NCBI RefSeq assembly: GCF_000308055.1
Contig: NZ_CAGY01000007.1
Coordinates: forward strand, 62,001 to 126,000
Direction of reading: 5' to 3'
Length of the DNA: 64,000 bases
Source of the DNA: Actinomyces sp. ph3
GTDB taxonomy: Bacteria; Actinomycetota; Actinomycetes; Actinomycetales; Actinomycetaceae
Position numbers and translations under genes: made by a program. Below are positions 25,618 through 34,937 of the stretch, in pieces; the first letter of the stretch is position 1, and each line of letters begins with the position of its first letter. The notes beneath the pieces were generated by a model. That model made no database searches. It was not told the origin of the DNA and saw only the letters and a list, made by a program, of their open reading frames with translations.

Positions 25618-27174
25618 ATGACCATGACCTTTGCTCCAGCAGCACTTGATGCGCTGACACTGGGACGATGGCAATTCGGCATCCTGACCGTTTACCACTT
25701 CGTCTTGGTTCCTCTCACCATCGGTCTGTCACTCCTGGTCGCAATTATGCAGACCGTGTGGCACAAGACCGGTAAAGAGGAATGGCTCCAGGCAACTCGA
25801 TTCTTCGGCAAGTTGCTCTTGATCAACTTCGCCCTTGGCGTTGCCACCGGTATCGTGCAGGAATTCCAATTCGGCATGAACTGGTCGGAGTACTCGCGTT
25901 ACGTCGGCGATATCTTTGGCGCTCCGCTCGCAGTCGAGGCCCTTCTGGCCTTCTTCCTCGAATCAACCTTCCTGGGTCTGTGGATCTTTGGATGGGGCCG
26001 CCTTTCCAAGGGATGGCACCTTGCCTGCATCTGGCTCGTTTCCTTCGGCACGATGTTCTCGGCACTGTGGATCTTGGGCGCAAACTCTTGGATGCAGCAC
26101 CCCGTCGGCGCGCGCTTCAACCCCGAAACGGGTCGCGCTGAGCTCGACGGAGTAGCTGGCTTCCTCAAGGTCGTCGCCAACCCGGTCCTCGTGTGGGAGT
26201 ACTCCCACGTCATCACCTCTGCTTGGCTTGTTGCCGGCACCTTCGTTGCAGGCATCGCATTCTGGTGGATGACCCGCGCCAAGCGCCTCGGTGGTGAAGA
26301 GGGAGCAAAGGAAGCCTCATCTATGTGGCGTCCTATCGCACGCTTCGGCCTGCTGGTGATCCTCATCGGTGGCCTCGGAACCGCAGCAAGCGGCCACTTC
26401 CAGGGCCAAGAACTGGTCAAGATCCAGCCCATGAAGATGGCAGCTGCAGAAGGCGTCTGCGTCGATACCCAAGGCGCAGCATTTACCGTTGCTCAATTCG
26501 GCGACTGCCCCTTGGGCGATGACGGCAAGCAGCCGACCAAGTTCATTCAGGTTCCCGGCGTCGCTGCTTTCATGTCTCACAACTCCTTCTCTGCAGACGT
26601 TAAAGGTGTTGCAGATGAGCAGCAGCGCATGGTTGAGCTCCTCAACTCCAATGAGGATTTTGTCAAGACCTACGGCGACGCGAAGCAATACGATTTTCGT
26701 CCCCCGCAGATGGTGACCTTCTGGACATTCCGCCTGATGATCGGTACTGCAGCATTCTCCGCAGCACTCGCACTGTGGGGTCTGTGGGCAACCCGTAAGG
26801 GACAGACTTCCGCATCGAAGGCCCTGGGGATCTTCGCACTCGTTTCAATCCCCATGCCTTTCCTCGGTGCATCTTTCGGTTGGATCTTCACCGAAATGGG
26901 CCGTCAACCCTGGGTTGTTGTTCCCAACCTCGCAGGCCTTGAAAGCGGCGATCCCGTCGGATCGGTCATGATGATGACATCTGCCGGTATCTCCAGCGCT
27001 GTTCCCGCCTGGCAGGTCCTGGTGTCGATGAGCGTCTTCTCCATCCTCTACGCAATCCTCGGTGTCGTGTGGTTCATCCTCATGAAGCGCTACGCCGTCG
27101 AGGGACTCCACCCCCGCCCCAAGGACGCTACCGATAAGGAAGCAGTCTCTGGCGCACTCTCATTCGGCTACTGA
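25618..27174 (+). CDS. cydA: Cytochrome bd quinol oxidase subunit I
   Basis: Catalytic subunit of the high-affinity bd oxidase, which reduces O2 to water with quinol at the membrane. It has 518 residues. Heme ligands are visible in GRWQFGILTVYHF (near His27, equivalent to E. coli His19) and in EYSHVITSAW; FWTFRLMIGTA carries the axial Met. The quinol-loop start (GQELVKIQPMK) and EMGRQPWVV are present. The start ATG follows an AGGA site. cydB follows by 14 nt. Confidence 0.97.
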   Translation: MTMTFAPAALDALTLGRWQFGILTVYHFVLVPLTIGLSLLVAIMQTVWHKTGKEEWLQATRFFGKLLLINFALGVATGIVQEFQFGMNWSEYSRYVGDIFGAPLAVEALLAFFLESTFLGLWIFGWGRLSKGWHLACIWLVSFGTMFSALWILGANSWMQHPVGARFNPETGRAELDGVAGFLKVVANPVLVWEYSHVITSAWLVAGTFVAGIAFWWMTRAKRLGGEEGAKEASSMWRPIARFGLLVILIGGLGTAASGHFQGQELVKIQPMKMAAAEGVCVDTQGAAFTVAQFGDCPLGDDGKQPTKFIQVPGVAAFMSHNSFSADVKGVADEQQRMVELLNSNEDFVKTYGDAKQYDFRPPQMVTFWTFRLMIGTAAFSAALALWGLWATRKGQTSASKALGIFALVSIPMPFLGASFGWIFTEMGRQPWVVVPNLAGLESGDPVGSVMMMTSAGISSAVPAWQVLVSMSVFSILYAILGVVWFILMKRYAVEGLHPRPKDATDKEAVSGALSFGY

Positions 27175-27188
27175 GGAAAGGAAAAACC

Positions 27189-28310
27189 ATGACTTTGAGT
27201 ATTTTGTGGTTCATCCTCATCGCTGTCTTGTGGACCATGTACCTGGTCCTCGAGGGCTTCGACTACGGAGTGGGAATGCTCCAGGGCTTCCTCGCACGCG
27301 ATGATCGCGAGCGCACCCAAGCGCTACGCACAATCGGCCCTCACTGGGACGGTAACGAGGTCTGGCTGCTGACCGCCGGTGGCGCGACCTTCGCAGCATT
27401 CCCCGAATGGTACGCAACCATGTTCTCGGGAATGTACCTGGCACTCTTCCTCATTCTACTGGCGCTCATCGTTCGCGTTTGTGCAATTGAATGGCGCTCG
27501 AAGCTCAAGTCTGAGCAGTGGCGCAGTGCGTGGGATCGCGTTCACGCCGTCTCCGCTCTGCTTGTTCCCCTTCTTTTCGGTGTGGCATTCGCCAACCTGG
27601 TTCAGGGAATGAAGATTGAGGTTGTCACTCACGGAACGAACGCGGTCGTTGCACCTGCGGACGTCCCTTCCTCCCTCAATACAGCTGTTCACCAGCTGAC
27701 CGGTGGTTTCTTCTCTCTGCTCACTCCCTACACCCTCTTGGGTGGTCTTGTTCTGGTTGCCCTGTGCCTTGCTCACGGCGCTCAGTTCTTGGCCCTCAAG
27801 ACCCAAGGCGACCTGCAGGAGCGCGCAAATGGTTTCGCTGCTCCCGCGACAGTGGTTGCGACCGCTCTGGCTGCGGTGTGGGTAATCTGGGGACAGTTCG
27901 CGTACTCAACGAACGTCTTGGCATGGATCCCGCTGCTCATCGCGGCGCTGTGCCTCATCGCCTCGACGGTGTTCTCGCAGGCTGTCTTGCGTAACGAAGG
28001 CCTGTCCTTCCTCTTCTCTTGCCTCGCAATGGCCGGAGCAGTTGCATGGATCTTCGCAGCTATGGCGCCGAACGTCATGAAGTCGAGCATTGATCCCGCT
28101 TATTCGCTGACCATCGCACAGGCCTCGTCGACTACGGGAACTCTCACCGTGATGTCGATCGTTGCTCTCTGCTTGGTCCCCGTGGTTCTTGTCTACACCG
28201 CGTGGTCCTACTGGAAGTTCCGCTCTCGCGTTTCTTCCTCGGATGTTTCAACGAATACCGGTTTGATCTTGAACAAGATCCGACTGGATCAGAATTTCCT
28301 CGCGGGCTGA
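27189..28310 (+). CDS. cydB: Cytochrome bd quinol oxidase subunit II
   Basis: Second subunit of the bd oxidase, 373 residues with about nine membrane segments. Family motifs are LEGFDYGVGML near the start and IGPHWDGNEVWLLTAGGATF. AGGAAAGG lies just before the ATG. It is co-transcribed with cydA; a terminator-like hairpin separates it from cydD. Confidence 0.96.
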   Translation: MTLSILWFILIAVLWTMYLVLEGFDYGVGMLQGFLARDDRERTQALRTIGPHWDGNEVWLLTAGGATFAAFPEWYATMFSGMYLALFLILLALIVRVCAIEWRSKLKSEQWRSAWDRVHAVSALLVPLLFGVAFANLVQGMKIEVVTHGTNAVVAPADVPSSLNTAVHQLTGGFFSLLTPYTLLGGLVLVALCLAHGAQFLALKTQGDLQERANGFAAPATVVATALAAVWVIWGQFAYSTNVLAWIPLLIAALCLIASTVFSQAVLRNEGLSFLFSCLAMAGAVAWIFAAMAPNVMKSSIDPAYSLTIAQASSTTGTLTVMSIVALCLVPVVLVYTAWSYWKFRSRVSSSDVSTNTGLILNKIRLDQNFLAG

Positions 28311-28321
28311 TCGTCCGCAGC

Positions 28322-28358
28322 ACTGGTGGCCTCGGGAAACCGGGGCCACCAGTTTTTT
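28322..28358 (+). terminator. Terminator between cydAB and cydDC
   Basis: ACTGGTGGCC pairs with GGCCACCAGT, and T6 follows directly. It starts about 12 nt after the cydB stop and ends about 40 nt before cydD. It should reduce, perhaps not abolish, read-through from cydAB into cydDC and the kinase gene. Confidence 0.8.
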
Positions 28359-28397
28359 CACCGAGCAGGACCTTCTCCAAGGACAGAAAATAGAAGA

Positions 28398-30107
28398 ATG
28401 CGCCCACTGGACCCCCGTCTTCTCAAGTACGCTTCGAGCGCGCGTCGTCATATCATCCTCATTTCACTCTTGGGGATTGTGACGGCAGTCTTGGTGATTG
28501 CACAGACCCTTGCTCTTTCTGCTGCCCTCTCCCCCGCTGTCACATCCGGTGCATCACTTGCTCAGGTACGCACGCCGCTTCTTCTCTTGGTCGCTATCGT
28601 TATCGTGCGCGCAGCAGTCATCGGAGTTCGCGAGGCCTTGGGACACCGAGCAGCAGACCGGACAATCCGCGAGTTGCGTGGACGCGTCCTGACACACATC
28701 TCAAACCTGGGGCCACGCTGGCGCGCCACTCACGGTCCTGAGGCCTCGACCCTCCTTTCCCGAGGCCTGACAGACCTCTCCCCATACTTCGTCGACTACC
28801 TTCCCCAGTTGGTCCTCACAGCAACTGTGACTCCCCTGGCCCTGGCGACAATCCTTTTCCTCGATTTCTGGTCAGCCTTCATTGCCGCAATCGTTGTTCC
28901 CCTAATCCCAATTTTTATGGCCTTAATTGGGCGTTTCACCCAGAGCGCTTCCGCAGAAAAACTGGAAACGATGCAGAGCTTGGGTGCACAAATGCTGGAT
29001 TTGATTGCAGGGCTACCGACCCTTCGCGCTTTGGGACGCGAAAGCGCTCCTCGAGCGCATTTAGAATCTCTCTCGCGCTCTAATACGCGCGCGACAATGT
29101 CGACGCTGCGCATTGCTTTCCTCTCTGGTGCGGTGTTGGAGTTTCTCTCCACGCTCTGCGTTGCCCTGGTGGCCGTCGAGGTCGGCTTCCGAATGGTTTT
29201 TGGGCATGTTTCTTTATTTACCGGCCTAGCGGTCATCATGCTCGCGCCGGAAGTTTTCGAGCCTCTACGTCAGGTCGGAGCTCAGTTTCATGCCTCCGCG
29301 AATGGTGTCGCCGCGGCCGAACGAGCCTTCGAGATTTTAGAAACCCCCATTCCTTCACTGGGTGAAGACTCCGAAGAGGAAGACTTAGTTCAGGATGATC
29401 ACGATATCGACTGGGCTTTAGCAGCCTTCTCATTGCGCAATCTCTCGATTGAGGCACGCGGCACTTGGGCGCCTGCAGGGTTGAACGCGGATATCCTGCC
29501 AGGAACGCTGAGCGTCCTTGCGGGCCCCTCAGGCTCAGGAAAGACCAGCACAATTTACGCACTGATGCGGCTGCTTCCGATTCAGCGTGGACATCTCATG
29601 GTCTGCACCCGCGAAGGAGAAGAGATTCCCCTTCAAAACGTTCCCAAAGAAAAACTGTGGGAAGCCATAACCTGGGTACCACAGCACCCTTCTTTGCTTC
29701 CCGGAAGCCTACGCGAGCAGCTTCCACCTGCAACAGATGAAGAACTCGAGGCTGCCGCAGCACTTTGCGGATTCAGCGAAGTTCTGGACACGCTTCCCAA
29801 GCGTTGGGATACGCAAATTGGCCAAGATGGGGCCGGTCTTTCCGTTGGCCAACGACAACGTTTTGCCCTAACCCGTGCTTTGCTAGCACGCACTCCCATT
29901 GTCATCTTGGATGAACCGACGGCCCACTTGGACGCTGTGAGTGAAGAGATCGTTTTGAAGGCAATGGAGGCTCTGCGCAAGAAAGGTCGAACGGTCATCG
30001 CGATTGCGCATCGCCAGGCTCTTATCGATGCAGCAGACCAAGTGATCAAGGTTCATTCACGGGTTAAGGATCAGGCCGAATTGGCAGAAGTTGGAGGAGA
30101 GCAATGA
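28398..30107 (+). CDS. cydD: Thiol reductant ABC exporter subunit CydD
   Basis: A 569-residue half-transporter with an N-terminal six-helix membrane domain and a C-terminal ATPase. The ATPase has Walker A GPSGSGKTS, signature LSVGQRQRF and Walker B IVILDEPTAHLD. CydDC exports glutathione or cysteine in E. coli and is needed to assemble cytochrome bd. The ATG at 28398 is chosen because the protein then begins like CydD (MRPLDPRLLKY); the frame upstream covers the terminator. It ends with ATGA into cydC. Confidence 0.93.
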   Translation: MRPLDPRLLKYASSARRHIILISLLGIVTAVLVIAQTLALSAALSPAVTSGASLAQVRTPLLLLVAIVIVRAAVIGVREALGHRAADRTIRELRGRVLTHISNLGPRWRATHGPEASTLLSRGLTDLSPYFVDYLPQLVLTATVTPLALATILFLDFWSAFIAAIVVPLIPIFMALIGRFTQSASAEKLETMQSLGAQMLDLIAGLPTLRALGRESAPRAHLESLSRSNTRATMSTLRIAFLSGAVLEFLSTLCVALVAVEVGFRMVFGHVSLFTGLAVIMLAPEVFEPLRQVGAQFHASANGVAAAERAFEILETPIPSLGEDSEEEDLVQDDHDIDWALAAFSLRNLSIEARGTWAPAGLNADILPGTLSVLAGPSGSGKTSTIYALMRLLPIQRGHLMVCTREGEEIPLQNVPKEKLWEAITWVPQHPSLLPGSLREQLPPATDEELEAAAALCGFSEVLDTLPKRWDTQIGQDGAGLSVGQRQRFALTRALLARTPIVILDEPTAHLDAVSEEIVLKAMEALRKKGRTVIAIAHRQALIDAADQVIKVHSRVKDQAELAEVGGEQ

Positions 30108-31897
30108 AAATGCGAATTCTCACTTCTGAGGAAGCATCCTCCTTGCGATGGGCGTTGTCACTACTCCGAGTTGATAAGTGGCGTTTTATCGGCGCACTCC
30201 TTCTGGCAAGCCTAGGAATTGGTTCATCGATCGCTCTGGGTGCAACATCTGCTTGGCTCATCGCGCGAGCGTCACAGATGCCTCCCGTCTTAGTGCTTTC
30301 TGTTGCTGCAACATCAGTACGTCTTTTTGGCGTCTCGCGTGCCCTGTTGCGTTATGTTCAACGCCTGATTTCCCACCGCGTTGCACTCGAGGGCATGGAC
30401 CATCTACGACTGAGCCTTTACGACGCCCTAGCCTCTTCCGATCTCGGCAGAGTCATCTCACTTCGCCGCGGTGACCTGCTGGCACGTATGGGATCTGATG
30501 TCGACGAGGTCGGCGATTTTATTGTGAAGTCTGTCCTTCCCGCAGGTGTCGCAGCGATTGTAGGGTGCGCGACCGTCGGCGCTCTGGCACTTCTTTCTCC
30601 CGGCGCCGCAGTCATTTTGGCAATTTGCTTAATCCTTTCTGGGATCGTTGCCCCCGTTATCACCGCTCGAGCGCAACGCGCAGCTCAAGTCGCAGGAATC
30701 CAGGCACGTGCCGCCCTGAGCAGCTCGCTGGTCACCTTGATCGATGGCTACGATGAGCTGGCGATTAACGGGCTCATTGACCGTGCGCGCGGCGAATTCG
30801 AACGCAGCGAGGACGACATTGAGTCATCTCGGCGAGGGGCCGCCCGCGCCTCTGCTTGGGCTCAATTCATCGATCGTGCATCTATGGGACTGGCGGTTGT
30901 CGGGGCGCTCCTCGTTGGAGTTCCATCCGTTCAGGCTCAGATCCTCAGCGCGGTCGCTCTCGCAGTCATTACTCTCACTCCCCTATCCTCTTTCGAGGCC
31001 TCGGCTCAGATGAACTCCGCGATGGCACAACTCGTCCGTAGTGCACAGGCAGCACTGCGGATCCGCGAACTTATCGGCTCGGAGGCACCGACCACCACGG
31101 CCTCGAAGATCGCGCAGACTCCGCTTCCCGAAGATGCGACATGCCACCCCCATCTTCAAGCGAGTGACCTAGCGATCGGGTGGCCCGATGGCCCGCTCTT
31201 GGTCGAAGACCTTAATCTTGATGTAGTCCCCGGTCGCTGCGTCGCGATCGTTGGCCCTTCAGGAATTGGTAAAACAACACTCCTGAATACTCTGGCTGGC
31301 TTGATCCCCGCACGCGGTGGGCATCTCACTCTCAACGGCGTTCCTCTTAGGGAAATCCCCCACGAGGAAAGTGCGAGCGTCATTCAGGTAACCGCTGAAG
31401 ATGCCCATATCTTCGCAACCAGCATCTACGAAAATCTTCGCGTCGCACGCGCTGACCTTTCGAAGGAAGAGGCTCAGGAATTTCTGAACACCGTTGGCCT
31501 GAAGGACTGGTGTGCTTCTCTTCCTCAGGGAGTCGATACCGTAATTGGGGCTGGGGCAACGGGAGTATCCGGTGGTGAGCGTCGCCGCCTTCTTGCCGCC
31601 CGAGCGCTTGCATCACACGCGCCCGTCATGCTCTTGGATGAAGCGAGCGAACACCTGGATCCTCACAGCGCAGATGCGCTGATGCGAACCATACGGGCAC
31701 ACGCAGTTGACAAGGGCTTGGTGCTCGTCACGCACCGTTTGAGCGCTCTTGACATAGCAGATGAGATTATCCTGATGGGGTATCCTCACGATGCTCCTCG
31801 CCTGCGTCCTGCACGCATCGTTGAACGAGGAACACGTGATGAGCTCATCGCAAGGAGCGAAGCTTTCCGTTGGGCACTCAAGCAGGAGGAAGAATGA
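30104..31897 (+). CDS. cydC: Thiol reductant ABC exporter subunit CydC
   Basis: Partner half-transporter of CydD, 597 residues. The membrane domain is N-terminal. The ATPase has Walker A GPSGIGKTT, signature VSGGERRRL and Walker B VMLLDEASEHLD. Unlike CydD it has Ala-Ser-Glu after the Walker B Asp-Glu, a common degeneracy in this pair. ATGA overlaps join it to cydD upstream and to the sensor kinase gene downstream. Confidence 0.93.
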   Translation: MKMRILTSEEASSLRWALSLLRVDKWRFIGALLLASLGIGSSIALGATSAWLIARASQMPPVLVLSVAATSVRLFGVSRALLRYVQRLISHRVALEGMDHLRLSLYDALASSDLGRVISLRRGDLLARMGSDVDEVGDFIVKSVLPAGVAAIVGCATVGALALLSPGAAVILAICLILSGIVAPVITARAQRAAQVAGIQARAALSSSLVTLIDGYDELAINGLIDRARGEFERSEDDIESSRRGAARASAWAQFIDRASMGLAVVGALLVGVPSVQAQILSAVALAVITLTPLSSFEASAQMNSAMAQLVRSAQAALRIRELIGSEAPTTTASKIAQTPLPEDATCHPHLQASDLAIGWPDGPLLVEDLNLDVVPGRCVAIVGPSGIGKTTLLNTLAGLIPARGGHLTLNGVPLREIPHEESASVIQVTAEDAHIFATSIYENLRVARADLSKEEAQEFLNTVGLKDWCASLPQGVDTVIGAGATGVSGGERRRLLAARALASHAPVMLLDEASEHLDPHSADALMRTIRAHAVDKGLVLVTHRLSALDIADEIILMGYPHDAPRLRPARIVERGTRDELIARSEAFRWALKQEEE

Positions 31898-33534
31898 GCC
31901 CCGAAAGGACCGATTCACGACTTCTTGAAGCTGCTCTTGATGTCACCTCAAGCCTAGATCTTCAACGAGTCCTTGAGAATTTCGTCGAGCGTGCATGTGC
32001 ATTAACCGGTGCACGCTATGCAGGACTATCGGTTCTTGATACCTGGGGCGATACGACGATGTTCGTGGAATACGGCGATGCTCCAGCCGGTGAGGCTTCA
32101 AATCTTCCCGACGAGTTGGTACAACGCATTACCGATGAGGGATATGCGATTCTCAACGACCCCGCCTCTCTCAACAATGCCGAAGGAATTGAGAACTTCC
32201 TGGGAGTTTCTGTCACTTTCAAGGGGCAAATCTATGCGCGCCTATACCTGGTTAATCGCCTGGGAGGCTTCGGACTCAGCGCACTTCGCATTGTGCAGAC
32301 TTTGGCGGCAGCCGCCGGTATTGCCGTTGAAAACGCCCACCTCTATGCAGATGCTCGAAGGCGCGCGCGTTGGATTCGAGCATCGCAGCAGCTGACCACC
32401 TCGATGCTCGAAGGAGCAGACGAGGAAGAAGGCTTGACCCTGATCGCTCAAACCGTTCGTGATGTCTCGCAGGCGGATACCGCGATTATCGTCTTGCCCT
32501 CAGTGAAAGATACCTGGGCTGCGGAAATCACCGATGGTCATCACGCTGATCGTTTGCTAGGAGTTGTCTTCCCCCACGAAGGCCGTGCGATGTCGGTACT
32601 CAACGAAGGGACCGGCATGATCGTTGATTCCCTCGCGCGCGCCCAGACCATGCGTATCCCCGAATTTTCCGAATTCGGTCCAGCACTCTATGCGCCTCTT
32701 CGAGGAAGAGGAAAGCCCGCCGGTGTCCTCATCCTGCTCCGTCTTCCAGGAAAACCAGAATTTGACTACTCCGAGCTGGCTTTAGCGGAATCACTGGCCG
32801 CTCAAGCTGCGCTTGCACTGGAGCTCGCCTCGGCCCGCCATGCTGAAGACGTTGCTTCCCTCCTTGACGAACGAGATCGAATTGGCCGCGATCTGCATGA
32901 TTTTGCGATCCAGCAGCTCTTTGCGGCGGGCATGCAATTGGATTCGACCAAGCAAAAGATCAGCGAAAAACAGGTCGGCGTCGATGAGGTCATCCACGCT
33001 CTTGACCTGTCCCTAGCCTCCATTGACGAGGCCGTGCGTCAGATCCGCGCAATCGTCCATAATCTGCGCGAACCCGATTCTGACGTTGGCTTGGTCGAGC
33101 GTATCCGTCGAGAGTCCTCCCTCTCGCGATCATTTTTAGGATTTGCGCCCTCGCTCCTCATTTCTGTCGACGGCCAATCGGTCAACGAACAGAAAGAATG
33201 CGAAGATCACCGCGTTGAACTACTTAATTCTCGCGTTGATGATTCACGAAGCGATGATGCGGTTGCAATCGTCCGAGAGGGACTGTCCAATATTGCCCGT
33301 CACGCACACGCGACCGCGGGTGCGGTCAATGTTGAACTTCAGGGAAGCGGGAAAACAGGTAGGCTCACGGTTTCCGTTTCCGATGACGGAGTCGGGATTG
33401 ACCCCGCACATACACGCAATTCAGGCCTTGCAAACATGGCAGAACGTGCACGCCTCAACGGCGGAACCTTCACCGTTGGTACCGGCCTTGAAGGAAAAGG
33501 AACAAAGATTACCTGGAGCGTTCCCCTGGCCTAG
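31894..33534 (+). CDS. DevS/DosS-like GAF sensor histidine kinase
   Basis: A 546-residue sensor kinase without membrane segments. Two GAF domains lie at about residues 20-150 and 165-310. A HisKA_3 dimerisation domain has the phospho-acceptor H335 in RDLHDFAIQQLF. The ATPase domain has EGLSNIARHAHA (N box), DDGVGID and SGLANMAERARLNGG. Order and motifs match actinobacterial DevS/DosS, which sense O2, NO, CO or redox state through heme in GAF-A. Here residues 60-148 contain no His, so heme binding as in DevS is doubtful. The ATG overlaps the cydC stop (ATGA) after AGGAGG, so it is co-translated with cydDC. Its likely partner is the convergent regulator gene. Confidence 0.88.
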   Translation: MSPERTDSRLLEAALDVTSSLDLQRVLENFVERACALTGARYAGLSVLDTWGDTTMFVEYGDAPAGEASNLPDELVQRITDEGYAILNDPASLNNAEGIENFLGVSVTFKGQIYARLYLVNRLGGFGLSALRIVQTLAAAAGIAVENAHLYADARRRARWIRASQQLTTSMLEGADEEEGLTLIAQTVRDVSQADTAIIVLPSVKDTWAAEITDGHHADRLLGVVFPHEGRAMSVLNEGTGMIVDSLARAQTMRIPEFSEFGPALYAPLRGRGKPAGVLILLRLPGKPEFDYSELALAESLAAQAALALELASARHAEDVASLLDERDRIGRDLHDFAIQQLFAAGMQLDSTKQKISEKQVGVDEVIHALDLSLASIDEAVRQIRAIVHNLREPDSDVGLVERIRRESSLSRSFLGFAPSLLISVDGQSVNEQKECEDHRVELLNSRVDDSRSDDAVAIVREGLSNIARHAHATAGAVNVELQGSGKTGRLTVSVSDDGVGIDPAHTRNSGLANMAERARLNGGTFTVGTGLEGKGTKITWSVPLA

Positions 33535-33535
33535 C

Positions 33536-34192
33536 TCAGTTACGCCAAGCGGCAGCGCGCTGTCCGGCTACCCATGCAGCAACCTGAGTGCGTCGTTGAA
33601 GCCCCATCTTCGACAGTAAGGACGTGATGTGGTTTTTCACGGTCTTTTCTGCAACGCCCAGTTTTGCGCCAATTTCACGGTTCGACAGGCCATCACCGAT
33701 CAGCTCCAAGACCTTACGCTCTGAAGGAGTCAGGTCTGCGGTCGGATCATCATGATCTGCACGCCTGCGGGTTAGAGTTCGCTCATCAAGAAGGATGCGT
33801 CCCTGTGCAACTGCCTTAATGACATCGGTAATTTCTGCACCGCGAACGGTCTTGAGCACGTAGGCACGTGCGCCCTTTGCGAGGGACTCTGCCAAGGCCT
33901 CGTCATCATCAAAAGAAGTCAGAACAATCGGGCGGATCTCGGGGTTTGTCTGCCCCAGAGATTCCATGATGTCGATGCCCGTTCCGTCGGGAAGCTGGAG
34001 GTCAACCAAAATCACATCGGGACTGACCAATTGGGCACGGCGCAGAGCATCTTGAACTGTCCCGGCCTCTGCAACCACTTCAAGATCATCTGCGCGATCG
34101 ACAATCTCTGCAATTCCGCGACGAACAATCTCATGATCATCAACGATCATGACTCGGATCGGGGTCTGCAAAGGGGTATCGTTTTCAGTCAC
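33536..34192 (-). CDS. DevR/NarL-family response regulator
   Basis: A 218-residue regulator. The receiver domain has D18-D19, phospho-acceptor D64 in LVDLQLPDGTG, T92 and K114. The C-terminal LuxR-type HTH has LTPSERKVLELIGDGLSNREIG and AEKTVKNHITSLLSKM, followed by RRTQ, very like DevR. The start is GTG at 34192 because AAGGAG stands 6 nt upstream; an ATG at 34210 would add six residues. The ribosome site and start lie inside the end of rnc. Its stop is one base away from the stop of the sensor kinase gene on the other strand. Confidence 0.9.
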   Translation of the reverse strand: MTENDTPLQTPIRVMIVDDHEIVRRGIAEIVDRADDLEVVAEAGTVQDALRRAQLVSPDVILVDLQLPDGTGIDIMESLGQTNPEIRPIVLTSFDDDEALAESLAKGARAYVLKTVRGAEITDVIKAVAQGRILLDERTLTRRRADHDDPTADLTPSERKVLELIGDGLSNREIGAKLGVAEKTVKNHITSLLSKMGLQRRTQVAAWVAGQRAAAWRN

Positions 34193-34937
34193 GTTTTTCT
34201 CCTTGTTCATCGACGCGCTTCTCACCGCTGAGGCGGGCAACTGCATCTGCTGCTGCCGCATTTTCAGCGTGTTTCTTTGAAGTACCAACGCCTTGGCCAA
34301 CTTCGGTGTCCCTTGAGGCAACAAAGGCGTGAGCGGTAAAGACCCTCTGGTGGTCTGGGCCTTCGCCCTCTACCTCGTAGGTCACCGCCCCTAGGTCGTG
34401 GTTGAAGGCAAACTCGGTCAGTGTTGTCTTCCAGTCCTGTTCGGCAGCACGTTCGACTGCGTGTACCAACAAGAAGCCCAGATGCCGCAAAATAGTTGCA
34501 CGCGCGCCTTCAATACCTACGCTCAGATAGGTTGCGCCAACCAGGGCTTCGAAAGTATCAGACAAGATGGAGTCTTTGTCTCGACCACCGTGCGTACTTT
34601 CCCCACGCCCTAAGTAGATGTACTCCCCCAGCTCAATGTGCCGAGCTGCCTGCGCTAAGGGTTCTTGAGAAACAGTTGCTGCCCGCATCCGCGACAATTC
34701 AGATTCGGGGACGTCGCCATGGCGGTGATACAGCTCGTCGGCCACGACAATCGAAAGGACAGAGTCACCCAGGAACTCAAGGCGTTCATTATGGGCAATT
34801 CCGCCGGCTTCATTTGCATACGAACGGTGGATTAGTGCCAGTTCCAATAGATCCTGGCGCACGGGAGTTCCCCATGCTTCAAGCAAGGTATCAGTATTGG
34901 GGCGCGGGGGTACAGGAAGCTTTGAACGACGAGCCAT
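34185..34937 (-). CDS. rnc: Ribonuclease III
   Basis: Double-strand RNA endonuclease for rRNA and mRNA processing, 250 residues. The signature HNERLEFLGDSVLSIVVADE holds the catalytic acidic residues, with DTFEALVGA as the second acidic motif. A C-terminal dsRNA-binding domain ends with GTSKKHAENAAAADA. It overlaps the DUF177 stop by one base (TGATG) and the regulator start by 8 nt. Confidence 0.96.
   Translation of the reverse strand: MARRSKLPVPPRPNTDTLLEAWGTPVRQDLLELALIHRSYANEAGGIAHNERLEFLGDSVLSIVVADELYHRHGDVPESELSRMRAATVSQEPLAQAARHIELGEYIYLGRGESTHGGRDKDSILSDTFEALVGATYLSVGIEGARATILRHLGFLLVHAVERAAEQDWKTTLTEFAFNHDLGAVTYEVEGEGPDHQRVFTAHAFVASRDTEVGQGVGTSKKHAENAAAADAVARLSGEKRVDEQGEKRD

Noticed and set aside
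30104-31897. CydC as a lantibiotic or toxin exporter
   Set aside because: The pair with cydD right after cydAB and the matching domain layout make the thiol exporter call much more likely.
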